64,000 nt of DNA, taken from assembly GCA_015698285.1 (NCBI GenBank), contig CP048685.1, positions 2,790,001-2,854,000 on the forward strand, read 5' to 3'. A program made the position numbers and the translations under genes. This DNA is from Candidatus Nitronauta litoralis. GTDB lineage: Bacteria; Nitrospinota; Nitrospinia; Nitrospinales; Nitrospinaceae. Below, one piece after another: positions 8,761 through 21,954 of this stretch; the first letter of the stretch is position 1; each line of letters opens with the position of its first letter. The notes under the pieces are model-generated. The model saw only the letters and a list, made by a program, of their open reading frames with translations, was not told where the DNA came from and did not search any database.

Positions 8761-10404
8761 TCAGCATTCCTTTACATGTTCTTCGGCCCAATTAGCAAGG
8801 GCTTCGCGGGATATCTTGGCGTTGTGCCGGATGTCGACCGGAAATGCCTTGTGGAACAGGACATCCTGAATATTTCTTGTGTGGTCGTATTCCGCCCCAA
8901 TTTCCAATAGTTCACTCACCAGAGTTAATCGTTTTTCAAGGTCTTCGGCAAGAGAAGGATCGTGCAGTTCGGCAATGATCACCGGCTTCCTGATGGTTTC
9001 CGAGCCGATTCCCACCAGAGCAGACCGTTTGACTGCCGGATGCCGGTTGAATATGGCTTCGCAGGCAATGGTGTACAAGGTTCCATGCTCTGTTATGACG
9101 CGCTGATTTTTTCGTCCCAGGAACCAGATTCGTCCTTCATCATCGAGATAGCCAATATCTCCCATTCGGTGCAAAATCCTTCCATCAAGACGAATCTTTG
9201 CGTGGTCGGTTTGTGACTTTAAATCAAAATATTCGTGAGTGACCCAGGGGGCATCGACTACTATTTCACCTGTTTCACCCTGTGGTAGTTCCAGACTATC
9301 GTTCCAGTCGGCTACCGGACCATCCTGCACCTCCATGATTTTTACCGTCAGTCCAGGCACCGGTTTTCCGACACAAGTGCCAAATCCCCTGGTTGTCTTT
9401 TCCCAGGTTTCTTTGAGTATGGTGCGGTGCTCAATGTTGCATACCGGAAGGGTTTCCGTAGCGCCGTAGGGTGTGTAGACCATTGCGTCCTCTTCTAAAA
9501 CACCTTCAAACCGCTCCAGGACCGTGCCTGGCACAGGAGCCCCGGCAATGAGTATCCTCTTGAGGTGCGGCAGTTTTACTTTATGGTTCTGACAATAGCG
9601 GGTCACGGTGTCCCAAAGTGCCGGTGACCCGAAACTGTTGACTACTTTAAATTGCTCAATCGCCTTGATGATGTTCGGCGGATGAACTTCCGCCGGTCGG
9701 GTCGGGTCCATATCCGGGATCACACAGGTCATCCCGAGCGCCACTCCAAACAGGGCGAACAGGGGGAAAGTGGGTAAGTCGACTTCACCCGGTTCAATCT
9801 GGTAGAGCGAGCGCAGCACTTGAGTCTGATGAAAAAACATGGAATGGGTGTAGACCACGCCTTTGGATGGGCCGGTACTGCCGCTGGTGAAAAGAATAGC
9901 GGCGGGATCATCCGGGTGTTTTTCTTCGGTAGAAAAATCTTTTCTACCCGACTTCCTGACCTTGCCTAAGGTGGGCCCACCCCAAAGCCAACGGGTGCCC
10001 ACGGTCACACGGTTTTTTACACTTTTAAATTCCCGGCGGTAAACCAGTCCTGCGGCGTGGGCCAGGGGAATTCCGAGGAGACCTTCCGGGCGAACATTCT
10101 CGATGCATTGCAGCACATTTTTTTTTCCCAGGCCTGGGTCTATCAGCACAGGTATTGCCCCGATTCGAAACAGGGCAAACGTCAAGGAAAGAAAATCAAT
10201 TCCAGGAGGCACCATCAGCAAGACACGATGCCCTTTTAGAAACCCGTATCGCACCAATCCGCCGGCTAAACGATTGGCATCTTCGTTAAGTTCCCGAAAA
10301 GTCAGAGTGGTGGTGTTGCCTTCGCGTGGAAAATGAATCGCCGGTTGGTCCGGCTGGGATTTAGCCAGGTCATCCAGTAAAGATGCGATATTTTGGGAAC
10401 TCAT
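8761..10404 (-). CDS. oleC: OleC-like acyl-AMP ligase (beta-lactone synthetase / fatty acid-CoA ligase family)
   Basis: An ANL-superfamily adenylate-forming enzyme of 547 residues. The phosphate-binding loop ILFTSGSTGPSKGVVYTH, an YGATET motif and a GDIGYLDDEGRIWFLGRK hinge block are all present. The VLIDPGLGKKN and PLAHAAGLVYRR stretches match what I know of OleC, the enzyme that closes beta-hydroxy acids to beta-lactones in long-chain olefin synthesis; related proteins are annotated simply as fatty acid-CoA ligases. OleA, OleB and OleD are not in this window, so the pathway role is uncertain and the symbol is provisional. It is convergent with the TRAP genes and follows the Hda-like gene on the minus strand with a 44-base gap. 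Confidence 0.7.
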   Translation of the reverse strand: MSSQNIASLLDDLAKSQPDQPAIHFPREGNTTTLTFRELNEDANRLAGGLVRYGFLKGHRVLLMVPPGIDFLSLTFALFRIGAIPVLIDPGLGKKNVLQCIENVRPEGLLGIPLAHAAGLVYRREFKSVKNRVTVGTRWLWGGPTLGKVRKSGRKDFSTEEKHPDDPAAILFTSGSTGPSKGVVYTHSMFFHQTQVLRSLYQIEPGEVDLPTFPLFALFGVALGMTCVIPDMDPTRPAEVHPPNIIKAIEQFKVVNSFGSPALWDTVTRYCQNHKVKLPHLKRILIAGAPVPGTVLERFEGVLEEDAMVYTPYGATETLPVCNIEHRTILKETWEKTTRGFGTCVGKPVPGLTVKIMEVQDGPVADWNDSLELPQGETGEIVVDAPWVTHEYFDLKSQTDHAKIRLDGRILHRMGDIGYLDDEGRIWFLGRKNQRVITEHGTLYTIACEAIFNRHPAVKRSALVGIGSETIRKPVIIAELHDPSLAEDLEKRLTLVSELLEIGAEYDHTRNIQDVLFHKAFPVDIRHNAKISREALANWAEEHVKEC

Positions 10405-10448
10405 GAAAGTAGTCTCGGAAACAATTTAATTTGTTGGAAGTTTGCTGG

Positions 10449-11207
10449 TTAAAAATCGAGAACAGATTTTATGAGGGGTAAGGATACCTTCTTTTTTTGC
10501 CTGAGGGACTCTATATTAATTTTTTCAATGGCATTTTTGAGTGACGGGTAGTCCCGGGGTAAACGTTGAACCAGAAAATGGAGCACCCGTTCAGTAAGTT
10601 CGAGGCCGCGGTCCCTACCCAGCTTGGCTAATACCGAAGCCTGTGATTTTTCATCCAGAGGTCCGATTTCAGCTGTCAGTCCCCATTGGAAGCGGGACGT
10701 GAGATAGGACTCGGTTTCCTGAAATTGCCCCGGAGCAACTTGACTGGTGAGTACAAGGCGATCTCCATTTTCCCGAATGGTATTGTATACCTGATAAAGA
10801 ATCTCCTGGGCCTGGGGAGCTCCTGCCAAAGTATCCACATCATCCATCAGCAGCAGTTGATGGCGGGACACCTCGCTGGCCCATTCCAAACCTTGTTCGG
10901 GTGCAGCCGAATTCAATTTTTCAACCCATTCCTTGCAGGAAATATAAAGGGTGTCCTGGCCGTTGTTCGAAGCCTCATTCCCCATTGCCATCAGCAGATG
11001 GGTTTTCCCGGCCCCTCGTCTTCCGAAAATGAAAAGGGATTGAAAGGGAGCCTCGGGGTTGTCAATCAGGTCTCTGGCTGCTGAAAGGGCAAATGAAGAT
11101 GGGGGAGTTTCAATAAAACTTTCGAAACTATAAACAGCCTGGGCGGGAAATCTGAAAAGGAACTGGGAACTTTCAGGTTTTCCGGGTGTTGAAGATGAAC
11201 CCGCCAT
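10449..11207 (-). CDS. DnaA-domain ATPase, Hda/DnaA-homolog
   Basis: A protein of about 252 residues with the DnaA-type AAA+ core. An FRFPAQAVYSFESFIE-like entry region leads to Walker A FGRRGAGKTHLL, Walker B LLLMDDVDTL and a sensor region LTSQVAP. The C-terminal DnaA box-binding helix-turn-helix is absent, as in Hda. Hda-like proteins help switch off DnaA after initiation by stimulating ATP hydrolysis; whether this one does so is inference. An upstream reading extends to 11276, but that part overlaps the lipoprotein gene. The ATG at 11207 begins 2 bases after that gene's stop, so I take it as the start. Confidence 0.75.
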   Translation of the reverse strand: MAGSSSTPGKPESSQFLFRFPAQAVYSFESFIETPPSSFALSAARDLIDNPEAPFQSLFIFGRRGAGKTHLLMAMGNEASNNGQDTLYISCKEWVEKLNSAAPEQGLEWASEVSRHQLLLMDDVDTLAGAPQAQEILYQVYNTIRENGDRLVLTSQVAPGQFQETESYLTSRFQWGLTAEIGPLDEKSQASVLAKLGRDRGLELTERVLHFLVQRLPRDYPSLKNAIEKINIESLRQKKKVSLPLIKSVLDF

Positions 11208-11209
11208 GG

Positions 11210-11650
11210 TTATTTGGGGCCGACGTTGATCTCGACATGCGTTTTGCTGAACGAGGGTTCTACTATGATGGTGCACATTTGGCCTTCCTGCTCATAAACC
11301 ATCACCGTGATTTTTTGCTCCATGATGCTGACGGAAGACCAGCCTTTGGCGACCATTTCATTCCGGTAATACTCAATGACTTCGTCTTCACCGTTCCAGC
11401 CAGTCAGGTGAAGTTTTCCGACCTTAACCGCGCCGCTGCCCGATTCATAAATAAAAGATTTGCTGCGATCCAGGTCGAACCCCGGAGGAATGGGGACATT
11501 CCCAAACCTGGTGGTGAGTTCAGCTGGACTTTGAACACCTTCTTCACCCGGTGGTGGCTGGACAGGTTCCATAAGTGCACAGGCGCTGACACCTAGTACC
11601 AAAAAGCTGATGAGAATAATCCTGGATATTTTCGAGGTGATAGTTTTCAT
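11210..11650 (-). CDS. predicted lipoprotein of unknown function
   Basis: A 146-residue protein with an N-terminal lipoprotein signal. The hydrophobic segment ends in LGVSAC, with the lipidated cysteine at about residue 24. A Pro-rich tether follows, then a compact domain (RFGNVPIPPGFDLDRSKSF, YRNEMVAKGW, FSKTHVEINV). The 'PIPPGF...YYRxxMxxxGW' pattern occurs in small envelope lipoproteins of delta-type bacteria whose function is not known to me. It overlaps the start of the minus-strand gene upstream by 4 bases (DUF2065) and is followed after 2 bases by the Hda-like gene, so the three form a tight operon. Confidence 0.7.
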   Translation of the reverse strand: MKTITSKISRIILISFLVLGVSACALMEPVQPPPGEEGVQSPAELTTRFGNVPIPPGFDLDRSKSFIYESGSGAVKVGKLHLTGWNGEDEVIEYYRNEMVAKGWSSVSIMEQKITVMVYEQEGQMCTIIVEPSFSKTHVEINVGPK

Positions 11651-11847
11651 GAGGGGACCGTTAAAGATTTGCCCACATAAACCAGGCCCAGTCCGAGGAG
11701 CATCACGACAAGGCCAATGGTTCTGAGGGTAGAATTGGGAATTTCAGGGAGTTTACTGACCCACTCCTTGTATTGGGTGGGAAAGCAGAAAAAGGGAATA
11801 CCTTCTAATATCATCATTAAACCGGCTGCAGAGAGAAAGAAAGCCAT
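11647..11847 (-). CDS. DUF2065 small membrane protein
   Basis: A 66-residue protein with two transmembrane helices (about residues 3-21 and 43-60) and the DUF2065 pattern GLMMILEGIPFFCFP...LRTIGLVVMLLGLGLVY. Members are small inner-membrane proteins of unknown function, often encoded near envelope or HflKC genes. It is the first gene of a three-gene minus-strand run (DUF2065, lipoprotein, Hda-like), with a 4-base overlap to the next gene that suggests translational coupling. Confidence 0.75.
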   Translation of the reverse strand: MAFFLSAAGLMMILEGIPFFCFPTQYKEWVSKLPEIPNSTLRTIGLVVMLLGLGLVYVGKSLTVPS

Positions 11848-12365
11848 GAATTACGATTCCATTTGGAGGGCTCAGCCCTATAGCGAATGAATAGGGGGAG
11901 GAGCAGAAACAGGTTTAGCGAATGGGACTGATGAGCAGCGCTCGCCCAAAATCAGAGAGGGGAGCCTGATTCGATTATCTGCAATCCGCTTTCGGTAGTC
12001 AATAGAGGAAAAGCAGCTTAGTGTGCTTGAGATTGCTGCGAGCCGTCTTTGCAACAGGTTGGGACCCCGAATATCCCCTGAAAATTGAGTGGAAAACGGA
12101 GTTGTCAATTCTGAAAATGCCATTATATAATGAGTTAATGGACGTTTACCTTTAAAGCGTTTTGTCCGCTGGAGGCCAACAGCTTTAAAAGAGTTGGAGC
12201 CTCACGGTTAAGTCGTTTTTTCATGTGTTCCAGGCCAGCGTTCTGTTTTCCAAGTCTCTTGACAGGGTTTATGGGACACTCTGATTTTTCGAGGTGTTTT
12301 GCGATCCTTTTGTTAACTATCAGGCTCCCTTACCTTTAATCTGCTTCCGAAAGAAAGGTTTATTC
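11848..12365. other. gene-poor divergent intergenic region
   Basis: About 500 bases between the divergent DUF2065 and HtrA genes. I see no convincing gene; an 81-codon minus-strand frame at 11878-12123 has random-looking composition and no ribosome site. The stretch holds an imperfect hairpin at 12171-12203, also seen near 40.2 kb, and a TTGACA at 12259-12264 followed 17 bases later by a weak TGATTT, a possible htrA promoter. Confidence 0.5.
12171..12203. repeat. imperfect hairpin, copy A of a possible dispersed intergenic repeat
   Basis: The stretch opens with GGAGGC and contains CCAAC and GTTGG arms around a TTTAAAAG centre. A similar arrangement lies at 40195-40227. Two copies are too few to prove a family. 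Confidence 0.35.
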
Positions 12366-13859
12366 ATGACAGGCCTCAAAAGAAAATGGTGTGGCTCACT
12401 CCTTCTGGCAACCTTACTGTGTTTTCCTGTAAGCCAGGGCTCCGGGTTTTTGTCCGGGGTTTTATTAAAGGAAGCCTCGGCCCTGACCGCCGATAATATG
12501 GCATTGGGCAGTAATATATTTGTTGAAATTGCAAAGAAGCAGAACCCCGCTGTGGTCAATATCAGTATCAAGGGAAAAAGCCCGGAACCCTCGTTACGTG
12601 GCCCCGCACCGCAGCGCCCGAATCCCAAAGGTCCACGTGGCCAGGATCCTTTTCGTGATTTCTACGATCGGTTTTTTGGTGAACGTGAGAATAACCGGCC
12701 AAAGCGGGGAATGGGTTCAGGGTTCATCATTGATGAAAAGGGGCACATCCTCACCAACTACCATGTTGTGGATGGTGCCGATGAAATCACTGTATCGGTG
12801 ACCACGGGTGATGAAGAAAAAGAAATGACGGCAACCTTGATCGGACATGATTCAAAAACCGATATTGCACTCATCAAAATTGTCCCCAAAAAAGGCGAAC
12901 CTCAAAAATTTCACCATTTGAGTTTTGGTAATTCAGATAAGCTGGAAGTTGGTGAGTGGGTGATGGCGATCGGAAACCCTTTTGGACTCAGTCATACCGT
13001 TACCGTCGGTGTGGTCAGTGCCAAGGATCGGACGATCGGGGCCGGACCTTACGATGAATACATCCAGACGGATGCCTCTATTAATCCCGGAAACAGCGGC
13101 GGACCTCTCATTAACATCAAGGGCGAAGTCATAGGGATAAACACTGCGATTATTTCCGGCAATACCGGTGGTAATGTGGGAATCGGCTTTGCCATCCCGA
13201 TCAATGTTGCCAAAGGTATCCTGAAAGACTTGCGGGAAAAAGGCACCGTCACACGTGGTTGGCTCGGTGTCATGATTCAAAAGATCACTCCCGAACTGGC
13301 TGATTCTTTCAAACTGAATGATGACAATGGTGCTCTGGTGGGTGATGTGATCCCTGAAGGCCCTGCGGATAAATCAGGCATCAAGCGTGGCGACGTCATT
13401 GTCCGGTTTAACAACCAGGTGGTTAAGGAAATGGAAGAATTGCCAAAAATTGTTGCCAACACGACTCCAGGTAAAGCTGTTCCTGTAGAAGTGATTCGCG
13501 ATGGAAAAGCAGAAACGATTCAGGTGACTATTGCGGTTCTTAAAGATAACCAGACCAAGGTCGCGTCTCTTCCCCGGGACCGGCTGGGTATGGAAGTGCA
13601 AGACATCACACCGGAACTGGCGCAGTCTTTGAAACTGGATACGACTGAAGGTGTTCTTGTTTCCAATGTGGATCAGGGAAAATCTGCAGGTGAAGCGGGG
13701 ATTCGTCGCGGCGATGTCATTACCGAGATCAATCGCAAGCCGGTTAACAATGTTGGTGATTACCGGAGCCAGACCTCAAGTCTCAAAGAGGATGACACCG
13801 CTTTGATGCTGGTCCGGCGTGGAGGATCTACCATATACATTGCGGTTAAAATTCAGTAA
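12366..13859 (+). CDS. HtrA/DegP-type periplasmic serine protease (two PDZ domains)
   Basis: A 497-residue protease and chaperone for misfolded periplasmic proteins. A signal peptide (about 1-26) is followed by a trypsin-like domain with catalytic H133 (TNYHVVDG), D166 (SKTDIALI) and S244 (NPGNSGGPL). Two PDZ domains follow (about 285-375 and 395-495), as in DegP/DegQ. A reading from 12294 would add 24 residues; the ATG at 12366 is preferred because AAAGG lies 8 bases ahead and the signal peptide begins there. A second protease of the same family follows after 69 bases with a strong hairpin between them. Confidence 0.92.
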   Translation: MTGLKRKWCGSLLLATLLCFPVSQGSGFLSGVLLKEASALTADNMALGSNIFVEIAKKQNPAVVNISIKGKSPEPSLRGPAPQRPNPKGPRGQDPFRDFYDRFFGERENNRPKRGMGSGFIIDEKGHILTNYHVVDGADEITVSVTTGDEEKEMTATLIGHDSKTDIALIKIVPKKGEPQKFHHLSFGNSDKLEVGEWVMAIGNPFGLSHTVTVGVVSAKDRTIGAGPYDEYIQTDASINPGNSGGPLINIKGEVIGINTAIISGNTGGNVGIGFAIPINVAKGILKDLREKGTVTRGWLGVMIQKITPELADSFKLNDDNGALVGDVIPEGPADKSGIKRGDVIVRFNNQVVKEMEELPKIVANTTPGKAVPVEVIRDGKAETIQVTIAVLKDNQTKVASLPRDRLGMEVQDITPELAQSLKLDTTEGVLVSNVDQGKSAGEAGIRRGDVITEINRKPVNNVGDYRSQTSSLKEDDTALMLVRRGGSTIYIAVKIQ

Positions 13860-13885
13860 TTTCCCCAACCTGTTTTTGAAATCAA

Positions 13886-13909
13886 CCCGGCGGGCTATGG
13901 CCCGCCGGG
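13886..13909 (+). terminator. 10-bp perfect GC hairpin between two htrA genes
   Basis: CCCGGCGGGC and GCCCGCCGGG pair perfectly around a TATG loop. The following bases (ATTTCCTTCG) are only partly T-rich, so this may be a weak or attenuating terminator, or an mRNA-stabilising hairpin that tunes the second protease relative to the first. Confidence 0.55.
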
Positions 13910-13928
13910 ATTTCCTTCGTATATATAA

Positions 13929-17323
<3,395 letters not shown>

Positions 17324-17397
17324 TGGATTTTATATCATGGTTTGGAGCGATGCCAGTTAACCGCAGCTGACACGGGAAGGCCGGTTCAACTTTCAAC

Positions 17398-18834
17398 TTA
17401 TGAGCTTTTGGTTCTGTGTGGTGGCCTGCTCGACTTTTTTTTTCCAGAGGAAGAATTGCGGGAACGGCCTCTGCCCTGGGATCCCCGGGGTTTTCCTGAA
17501 GAGCTTGAGTTTCCCGACCGACGGTTACGGTCATCCCGGGATCCGTTGAATTTTTTGCGTGGTGGGGCTTTTGGGGTGCCTTCTTTTTCTTCAATGAACA
17601 TTTCTTCTTCTGGCCATTCCACCGGTATCTGTTTTTCCAGCGCCTCTTCAATTCGTTCAAGGTTCAGAGCATAGTCCTCACATGCGAGACTGATGGCATC
17701 TCCCTTTGCGCCAGCCCGAGCGGTGCGTCCAATCCTGTGAATATAATCTTCCGAATCCTGAGGCAGATCGTAGTTGATAACATGAGTTACCCCATCAATA
17801 TGTAGACCACGTGAAGCGACATCAGTCGCGATCATGATGGGCAACTCGCCAGTGGTGAATTTGTCCAGCATAGAGATACGTTTGCGTTGCGGCAGGTCGC
17901 CACTGATGACACCTGAGGGATAACCATTGTAATTAAGCTTAAGCTCAAGTTTCTCAGCTTCCCATTTGGTGTTGGTGAAAATCAGGATTTTTTCTCCACC
18001 CTCCTTCTTTAAAATGCCCAGTAGGAGGCGAAACTTTTCATGGCTACCCACGTGGTACAGCCATTGCTTGACCTGGTCGACCACTTTCTTTTCAGGATTG
18101 ATTTTGATCGGAACCGGATCATTCATGTGTTCGTAACACAATTCCATGACTCGGAAATTGAGGGTTGCCGAATACAGCATCGACAGTCGTTGGTCAAATT
18201 TAGTGGTGTTTCTCAGGATGTAGCGGATATCGGAAATGAATCCCATGTCGAACATGCGGTCGGCTTCATCTATGACCAGCACTTCAATCGATTTAAGGCT
18301 GAATAGTTTTTGTTTGTAAAAATCGATCAGTCTTCCCGGTGTGACAATAAGCAGGTCGATACCGCCCTGAATCTGGCGTTTTTGTTTTTCGTAATCCATG
18401 CCACCGAAAATACAGACCACCTTGAGTCCACAATATTTCCCCAGCATCGTGGCATCAATTTCAATTTGCCTGGCCAGCTCGCGTGTGGGGGCAATCACCA
18501 TTGCCCGGGGTGCAATCCAGCCTCGGTCCTTTTCCTCTGATCGTGGTTTTTTCAGAAGGTGGGCAAAAATGGCGATTAGAAATGCTGCAGTTTTCCCTGT
18601 ACCAGTTTGGGCCTGGCCCGCAACATCCTTTCCCTCAAGGGTCAGGGGAAGGGTCTGCGCCTGAATGGGGGTGCATTCGGTAAACCCCGCTTCCTGGATT
18701 CCCTGCATCAACAGGTCGGGTAGGGGAAGTGACTCGAACTTTAATGATTCCAAGTGGAACTCCAGATTAACAGGCAGGAACAGTAAACGACTATTTGCTG
18801 CGGAAGGGTGAATAAAGTACAATCTTAACACCAT
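17398..18834 (-). CDS. DEAD-box RNA helicase (RhlB/RhlE-like)
   Basis: A 478-residue ATP-dependent RNA helicase. A Q motif region (GFTECTPIQAQTLP) precedes motif I AQTGTGKT, motif II DEAD (VIDEADRMFDMGF), motif III SAT (LYSATL), and motifs V-VI ATDVASRGLHIDG and HRIGRTARAG. After the two RecA domains comes an Arg/Ser/Gly-rich basic tail (about 420-478), typical of helicases that bind RNA non-specifically, for example in cold adaptation or mRNA decay. The start at 18834 adds about 20 unusual residues before the conserved part, so a later non-ATG start is possible. It is convergent with ligA. Confidence 0.9.
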   Translation of the reverse strand: MVLRLYFIHPSAANSRLLFLPVNLEFHLESLKFESLPLPDLLMQGIQEAGFTECTPIQAQTLPLTLEGKDVAGQAQTGTGKTAAFLIAIFAHLLKKPRSEEKDRGWIAPRAMVIAPTRELARQIEIDATMLGKYCGLKVVCIFGGMDYEKQKRQIQGGIDLLIVTPGRLIDFYKQKLFSLKSIEVLVIDEADRMFDMGFISDIRYILRNTTKFDQRLSMLYSATLNFRVMELCYEHMNDPVPIKINPEKKVVDQVKQWLYHVGSHEKFRLLLGILKKEGGEKILIFTNTKWEAEKLELKLNYNGYPSGVISGDLPQRKRISMLDKFTTGELPIMIATDVASRGLHIDGVTHVINYDLPQDSEDYIHRIGRTARAGAKGDAISLACEDYALNLERIEEALEKQIPVEWPEEEMFIEEKEGTPKAPPRKKFNGSRDDRNRRSGNSSSSGKPRGSQGRGRSRNSSSGKKKSSRPPHRTKSS

Positions 18835-19300
18835 AACGGGCTAAAGGCACCTTTAAAAATAGGGTTTAAAGTCCGTTATCCTATATAGCCGTCACCCATC
18901 TGTGTTGTGAATGCATTGAGTTCTTCTTGTTAATACTCAATATTTCGCCCCTTTTCCTTAGGCGGAGGGTTTATACTACACAGGGTTCGGTATAGGCTCC
19001 AATCGTTTTCCCAAAACGTTCAAAACAGTGAAAAAGTTATGGGCAAGCACCTGTAATGTCCTGAATCCTGTGCCATTTCTCTTGACACGATACCTGCCCA
19101 AGTGGTTCAATGTCCGCCTGTTTAAAACCTGTTTCTAGCCTAACGTGTTCTTTATTTCCCAACCGAATTCAGCCTGTTTTCTTGAAACAATTGACCATGG
19201 TTTTGAGGCCGTCGTGAATTGGTCGAGGCAAACTCGCAAGGTTGGTGAATGGAAAAGGTCGATTAAGGTGATGCGTCTTTCGGGAAAGGTTTAAAATTCT
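18835..19300. other. long divergent intergenic region upstream of sdhA and the helicase
   Basis: About 466 bases with no supportable gene. It must hold the promoters of the helicase (minus strand) and of the succinate dehydrogenase operon (plus strand). I found a good candidate only for the helicase. A TTGACA near 19083 has no matching -10 at the right spacing. The region has no obvious tRNA or riboswitch fold that I could recognise. Confidence 0.5.
18882..18911 (-). promoter_or_regulatory. candidate sigma-70 promoter of the DEAD-box helicase
   Basis: On the minus strand TTCACA (18906-18911, five of six matches) and TATATA (18882-18887, four of six) are separated by 18 bases. They lie about 50 bases upstream of the helicase start. 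Confidence 0.4.
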
Positions 19301-21010
19301 GTGATTAAGCACGATGTTTTAATAGTTGGAGCCGGTCTTGCTGGGATGAGGGCGGCTATCGAGTGTTGTGATGGCCTGAGTGTCGGGCTTCTCACCAAAG
19401 TCTATCCCTCGCGTTCCCATTCTGGTGCTGCCCAGGGTGGAATTGCGGCTTCACTGGGTAACTCGGAAGAGGACTCCTGGGAAGAGCATATGTTCGATAC
19501 GATCAAGGGTGGCGATTACCTGAATGACCAGGACGCAGTTGAAGAATACGTTAAGGCGGCCCCCCGGATTATTTACGAACTCGAACATTTCGGCTGCGTA
19601 TTTTCGAGAATGGCCGATGGCCGAATAGCCCAACGCTCTTTTGGCGGACATTCCAAACCACGGGCCTGTTTCTCCGCTGACCGCACAGGGCATGCCATCC
19701 TGCACGCCTTGCATGAACAGCTCATGAAGCGCGGTAAGGAAGTCAAGATCTACAATGAATGGTACCTCCATTCTCTGGTGGTGCAGGAAGACCAGTGCCA
19801 CGGGGTTGTTGTCAGCAACGTAAAGACAGGGGAAGTTGAAATTATCCAGGCCAAATCTGTGATCTTTGCCACTGGCGGATACGGACGGGTGTTTAAAATA
19901 ACCACCAATGCTTATGCCAGTACAGCCGATGGAGCAATCGCAGCTTTTAATGCCGGTGTCCCGTTAGAGGATCCCGAATTTGTCCAGTTTCATCCCTCAG
20001 GGTTGTATCGTCAGGGAATTTTATTCTCCGAGGCGGCTCGGGGTGAAGGGGGTTATCTCCTGAATGGCAAGGAAGAGCGCTTCATGGAAGCTTACGCTCC
20101 GGCACGGATGGAACTTGCGCCTCGCGATATCGTTGCCCGAGCGGAACAAAGTGAAATCGATGCCGGCCGCGGTTGGAATGGTGAAGGGTGTATCGCTCTC
20201 GACCTGCGGCATCTCGGTGAGGCCCGAATCATGGAGCGGCTGCCTCAGATCCGTCAATTGGGAATCGATTTCATTGGGGTGGATTGCATCAAGGATCCTT
20301 TGCCCATTCAACCCTCGGCTCATTATTCAATGGGTGGAATTCCAACTAATATGTTCGGGCAGGTGGTATTGGATAAAAACAAAACACCGCTTCGAGGGTT
20401 CTTTGCGGCAGGCGAATGTGCCTGTGTCTCGGTCCATGGCGCCAATCGCCTCGGAACCAATTCCCTTCTGGATGCTACTGTGTTTGGAGAGCGTACAGGG
20501 AAGTCAGCCGCTGAACACGCCCGTTCCGTCGGGTTTGGTCAGATCAATGAAGGGCGGGAAAAAGCCGGAGTGCTTAAGCAGATTGAAGAGATCTTTCAAC
20601 GATCCGGGACTGAAAGCTATAATGACATCCGGAATGAAATGAAGGACACCATGATGGAACAATGCGGGGTGTTCCGTGATGCAGACAGATTGAAAGAATG
20701 TCTTGAGAAGCTCAAAAGCCTGCAGATGAGATTTAAAAACGGCAAGGTGACTGACAAGGGCAAAATTTTTAATACGGAGCTTTTTGAAATTATCGAATTG
20801 GGCAATATGCTCAAGATGGCGGAAATTATTACCTTCGGTGCACTCAATCGTGAGGAGAGCCGGGGAGGCCATTTCCGCACTGATTTTCCAAAACGAAACG
20901 ATGAAAAGTTTTTGCACCATTCAATGATTGGAAAAGATGGCGATGAGTTGAAGCTGGAGAAGAAACCGGTTGTTATTACAAAATACCCACCGAAAGAGAG
21001 GACCTATTGA
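19301..21010 (+). CDS. sdhA: succinate dehydrogenase / fumarate reductase flavoprotein subunit
   Basis: A 569-residue catalytic subunit interconverting succinate and fumarate. The FAD-binding motif [11 protein letters not shown] is at about 10-19. H40 in [11 protein letters not shown] is the residue that carries covalently bound FAD in the family. The active-site blocks [18 protein letters not shown] and HYSMGG are intact. The start is GTG, with GGGAAAGG somewhat far upstream. SdhB follows with a 1-base TGATG overlap. In a reductive-TCA organism the complex could run as fumarate reductase; sequence alone does not tell direction. Confidence 0.93.
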   Translation: MIKHDVLIVGAGLAGMRAAIECCDGLSVGLLTKVYPSRSHSGAAQGGIAASLGNSEEDSWEEHMFDTIKGGDYLNDQDAVEEYVKAAPRIIYELEHFGCVFSRMADGRIAQRSFGGHSKPRACFSADRTGHAILHALHEQLMKRGKEVKIYNEWYLHSLVVQEDQCHGVVVSNVKTGEVEIIQAKSVIFATGGYGRVFKITTNAYASTADGAIAAFNAGVPLEDPEFVQFHPSGLYRQGILFSEAARGEGGYLLNGKEERFMEAYAPARMELAPRDIVARAEQSEIDAGRGWNGEGCIALDLRHLGEARIMERLPQIRQLGIDFIGVDCIKDPLPIQPSAHYSMGGIPTNMFGQVVLDKNKTPLRGFFAAGECACVSVHGANRLGTNSLLDATVFGERTGKSAAEHARSVGFGQINEGREKAGVLKQIEEIFQRSGTESYNDIRNEMKDTMMEQCGVFRDADRLKECLEKLKSLQMRFKNGKVTDKGKIFNTELFEIIELGNMLKMAEIITFGALNREESRGGHFRTDFPKRNDEKFLHHSMIGKDGDELKLEKKPVVITKYPPKERTY

Positions 21011-21954
21011 TGACGACCTTTCGCATCAAACGGTTCAACCCGGATAAACAGGCTGATCCCTACTGGGAGGAAATCGACTACGATATCCCGGATGGTGCAA
21101 CACTTCTGGACTGTCTGAATGATATCAAGTGGACCAAAGACGGTACCCTCAGTTACCGCATGTCCTGCCGCAGTGCTATCTGTGGTTCCTGTGGAATGAA
21201 AGCCAACGGACATGCGTTGCTTGCTTGTCAGCGCCAGGCTGAACATCTTTTGAAAGAAGGAAGCGATACCATCACCATTGAACCGATGGGCAACATGCCT
21301 GTGGTCAAGGATCTGGTGGTGGATATGGAACCGTTCTGGGACAAGGTCAACCAGGTTAAACCTTATCTTGAAGAAGAGGGGGACCGGCCTGAAAAGGAAC
21401 GCAGACAAAGCCCGGCGGAGTTCAAACTTATCGACGATGCGTCGACCTGCATCATGTGTGGGTGTTGCTACTCGGATTGTAATACGCTGGAGGTGGATAA
21501 AAATTTCCTGGGACCGGCGGCGTTGGCCAAGGCACAGCGGTTTGTGCAGGATTCCCGTGACCAGAAGACAAATGAACGTATAAAAGAGCTTAGCGAGCCG
21601 GGTGGTATCTGGGATTGTACCCACTGTGCGGAATGTGTCGAACGCTGTCCCAAACCGGCGAGACCGATGGACCGCATTAAGGAAATGATGGGAGTGGCGC
21701 TTGAAGAAGGGGTCACCAACAACACCGGAGCACGCCACGCCTTGTCTTTTGTTAAATCCATTAAGCATAGCGGCAGGCTCAATGAAAACACCCTGCCGGT
21801 GGAATCAATGGGGTACTTTAATATTAAAGGGCTCATGGAGCTGGTGCCGGTTGGTTTGCGTATGCTTCTGAAGGGTAAAATCCCTCCAATCATTCATAAA
21901 AATATCGACGATGTAGAAGACGTCCGACGAATATTCCGGGAGTTGGGAGAATGA
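21010..21954 (+). CDS. sdhB: succinate dehydrogenase / fumarate reductase iron-sulfur subunit
   Basis: A 314-residue iron-sulfur protein passing electrons from SdhA. The [2Fe-2S] cysteines are in [11 protein letters not shown] and LLAC. Two ferredoxin-type clusters follow in [11 protein letters not shown] and [14 protein letters not shown]. It is longer than the usual 230-260 residues because of a C-terminal extension of about 80 residues, as seen in SdhB proteins that pair with CCG-domain anchors. The ATG at 21010 shares its A with the sdhA stop, with GAGAGGA ahead; a TTG one codon earlier is also in frame. The gene overlaps the next one by 4 bases. Confidence 0.93.
   Translation: MTTFRIKRFNPDKQADPYWEEIDYDIPDGATLLDCLNDIKWTKDGTLSYRMSCRSAICGSCGMKANGHALLACQRQAEHLLKEGSDTITIEPMGNMPVVKDLVVDMEPFWDKVNQVKPYLEEEGDRPEKERRQSPAEFKLIDDASTCIMCGCCYSDCNTLEVDKNFLGPAALAKAQRFVQDSRDQKTNERIKELSEPGGIWDCTHCAECVERCPKPARPMDRIKEMMGVALEEGVTNNTGARHALSFVKSIKHSGRLNENTLPVESMGYFNIKGLMELVPVGLRMLLKGKIPPIIHKNIDDVEDVRRIFRELGE

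Noticed and set aside
11878-12123. 81-codon minus-strand frame between DUF2065 and htrA
   Set aside because: Composition looks random, there is no ribosome-binding site, and no familiar motif is present.
19083-19112. TTGACA upstream of sdhA as a possible promoter
   Set aside because: No acceptable -10 element lies 16-18 bases downstream.
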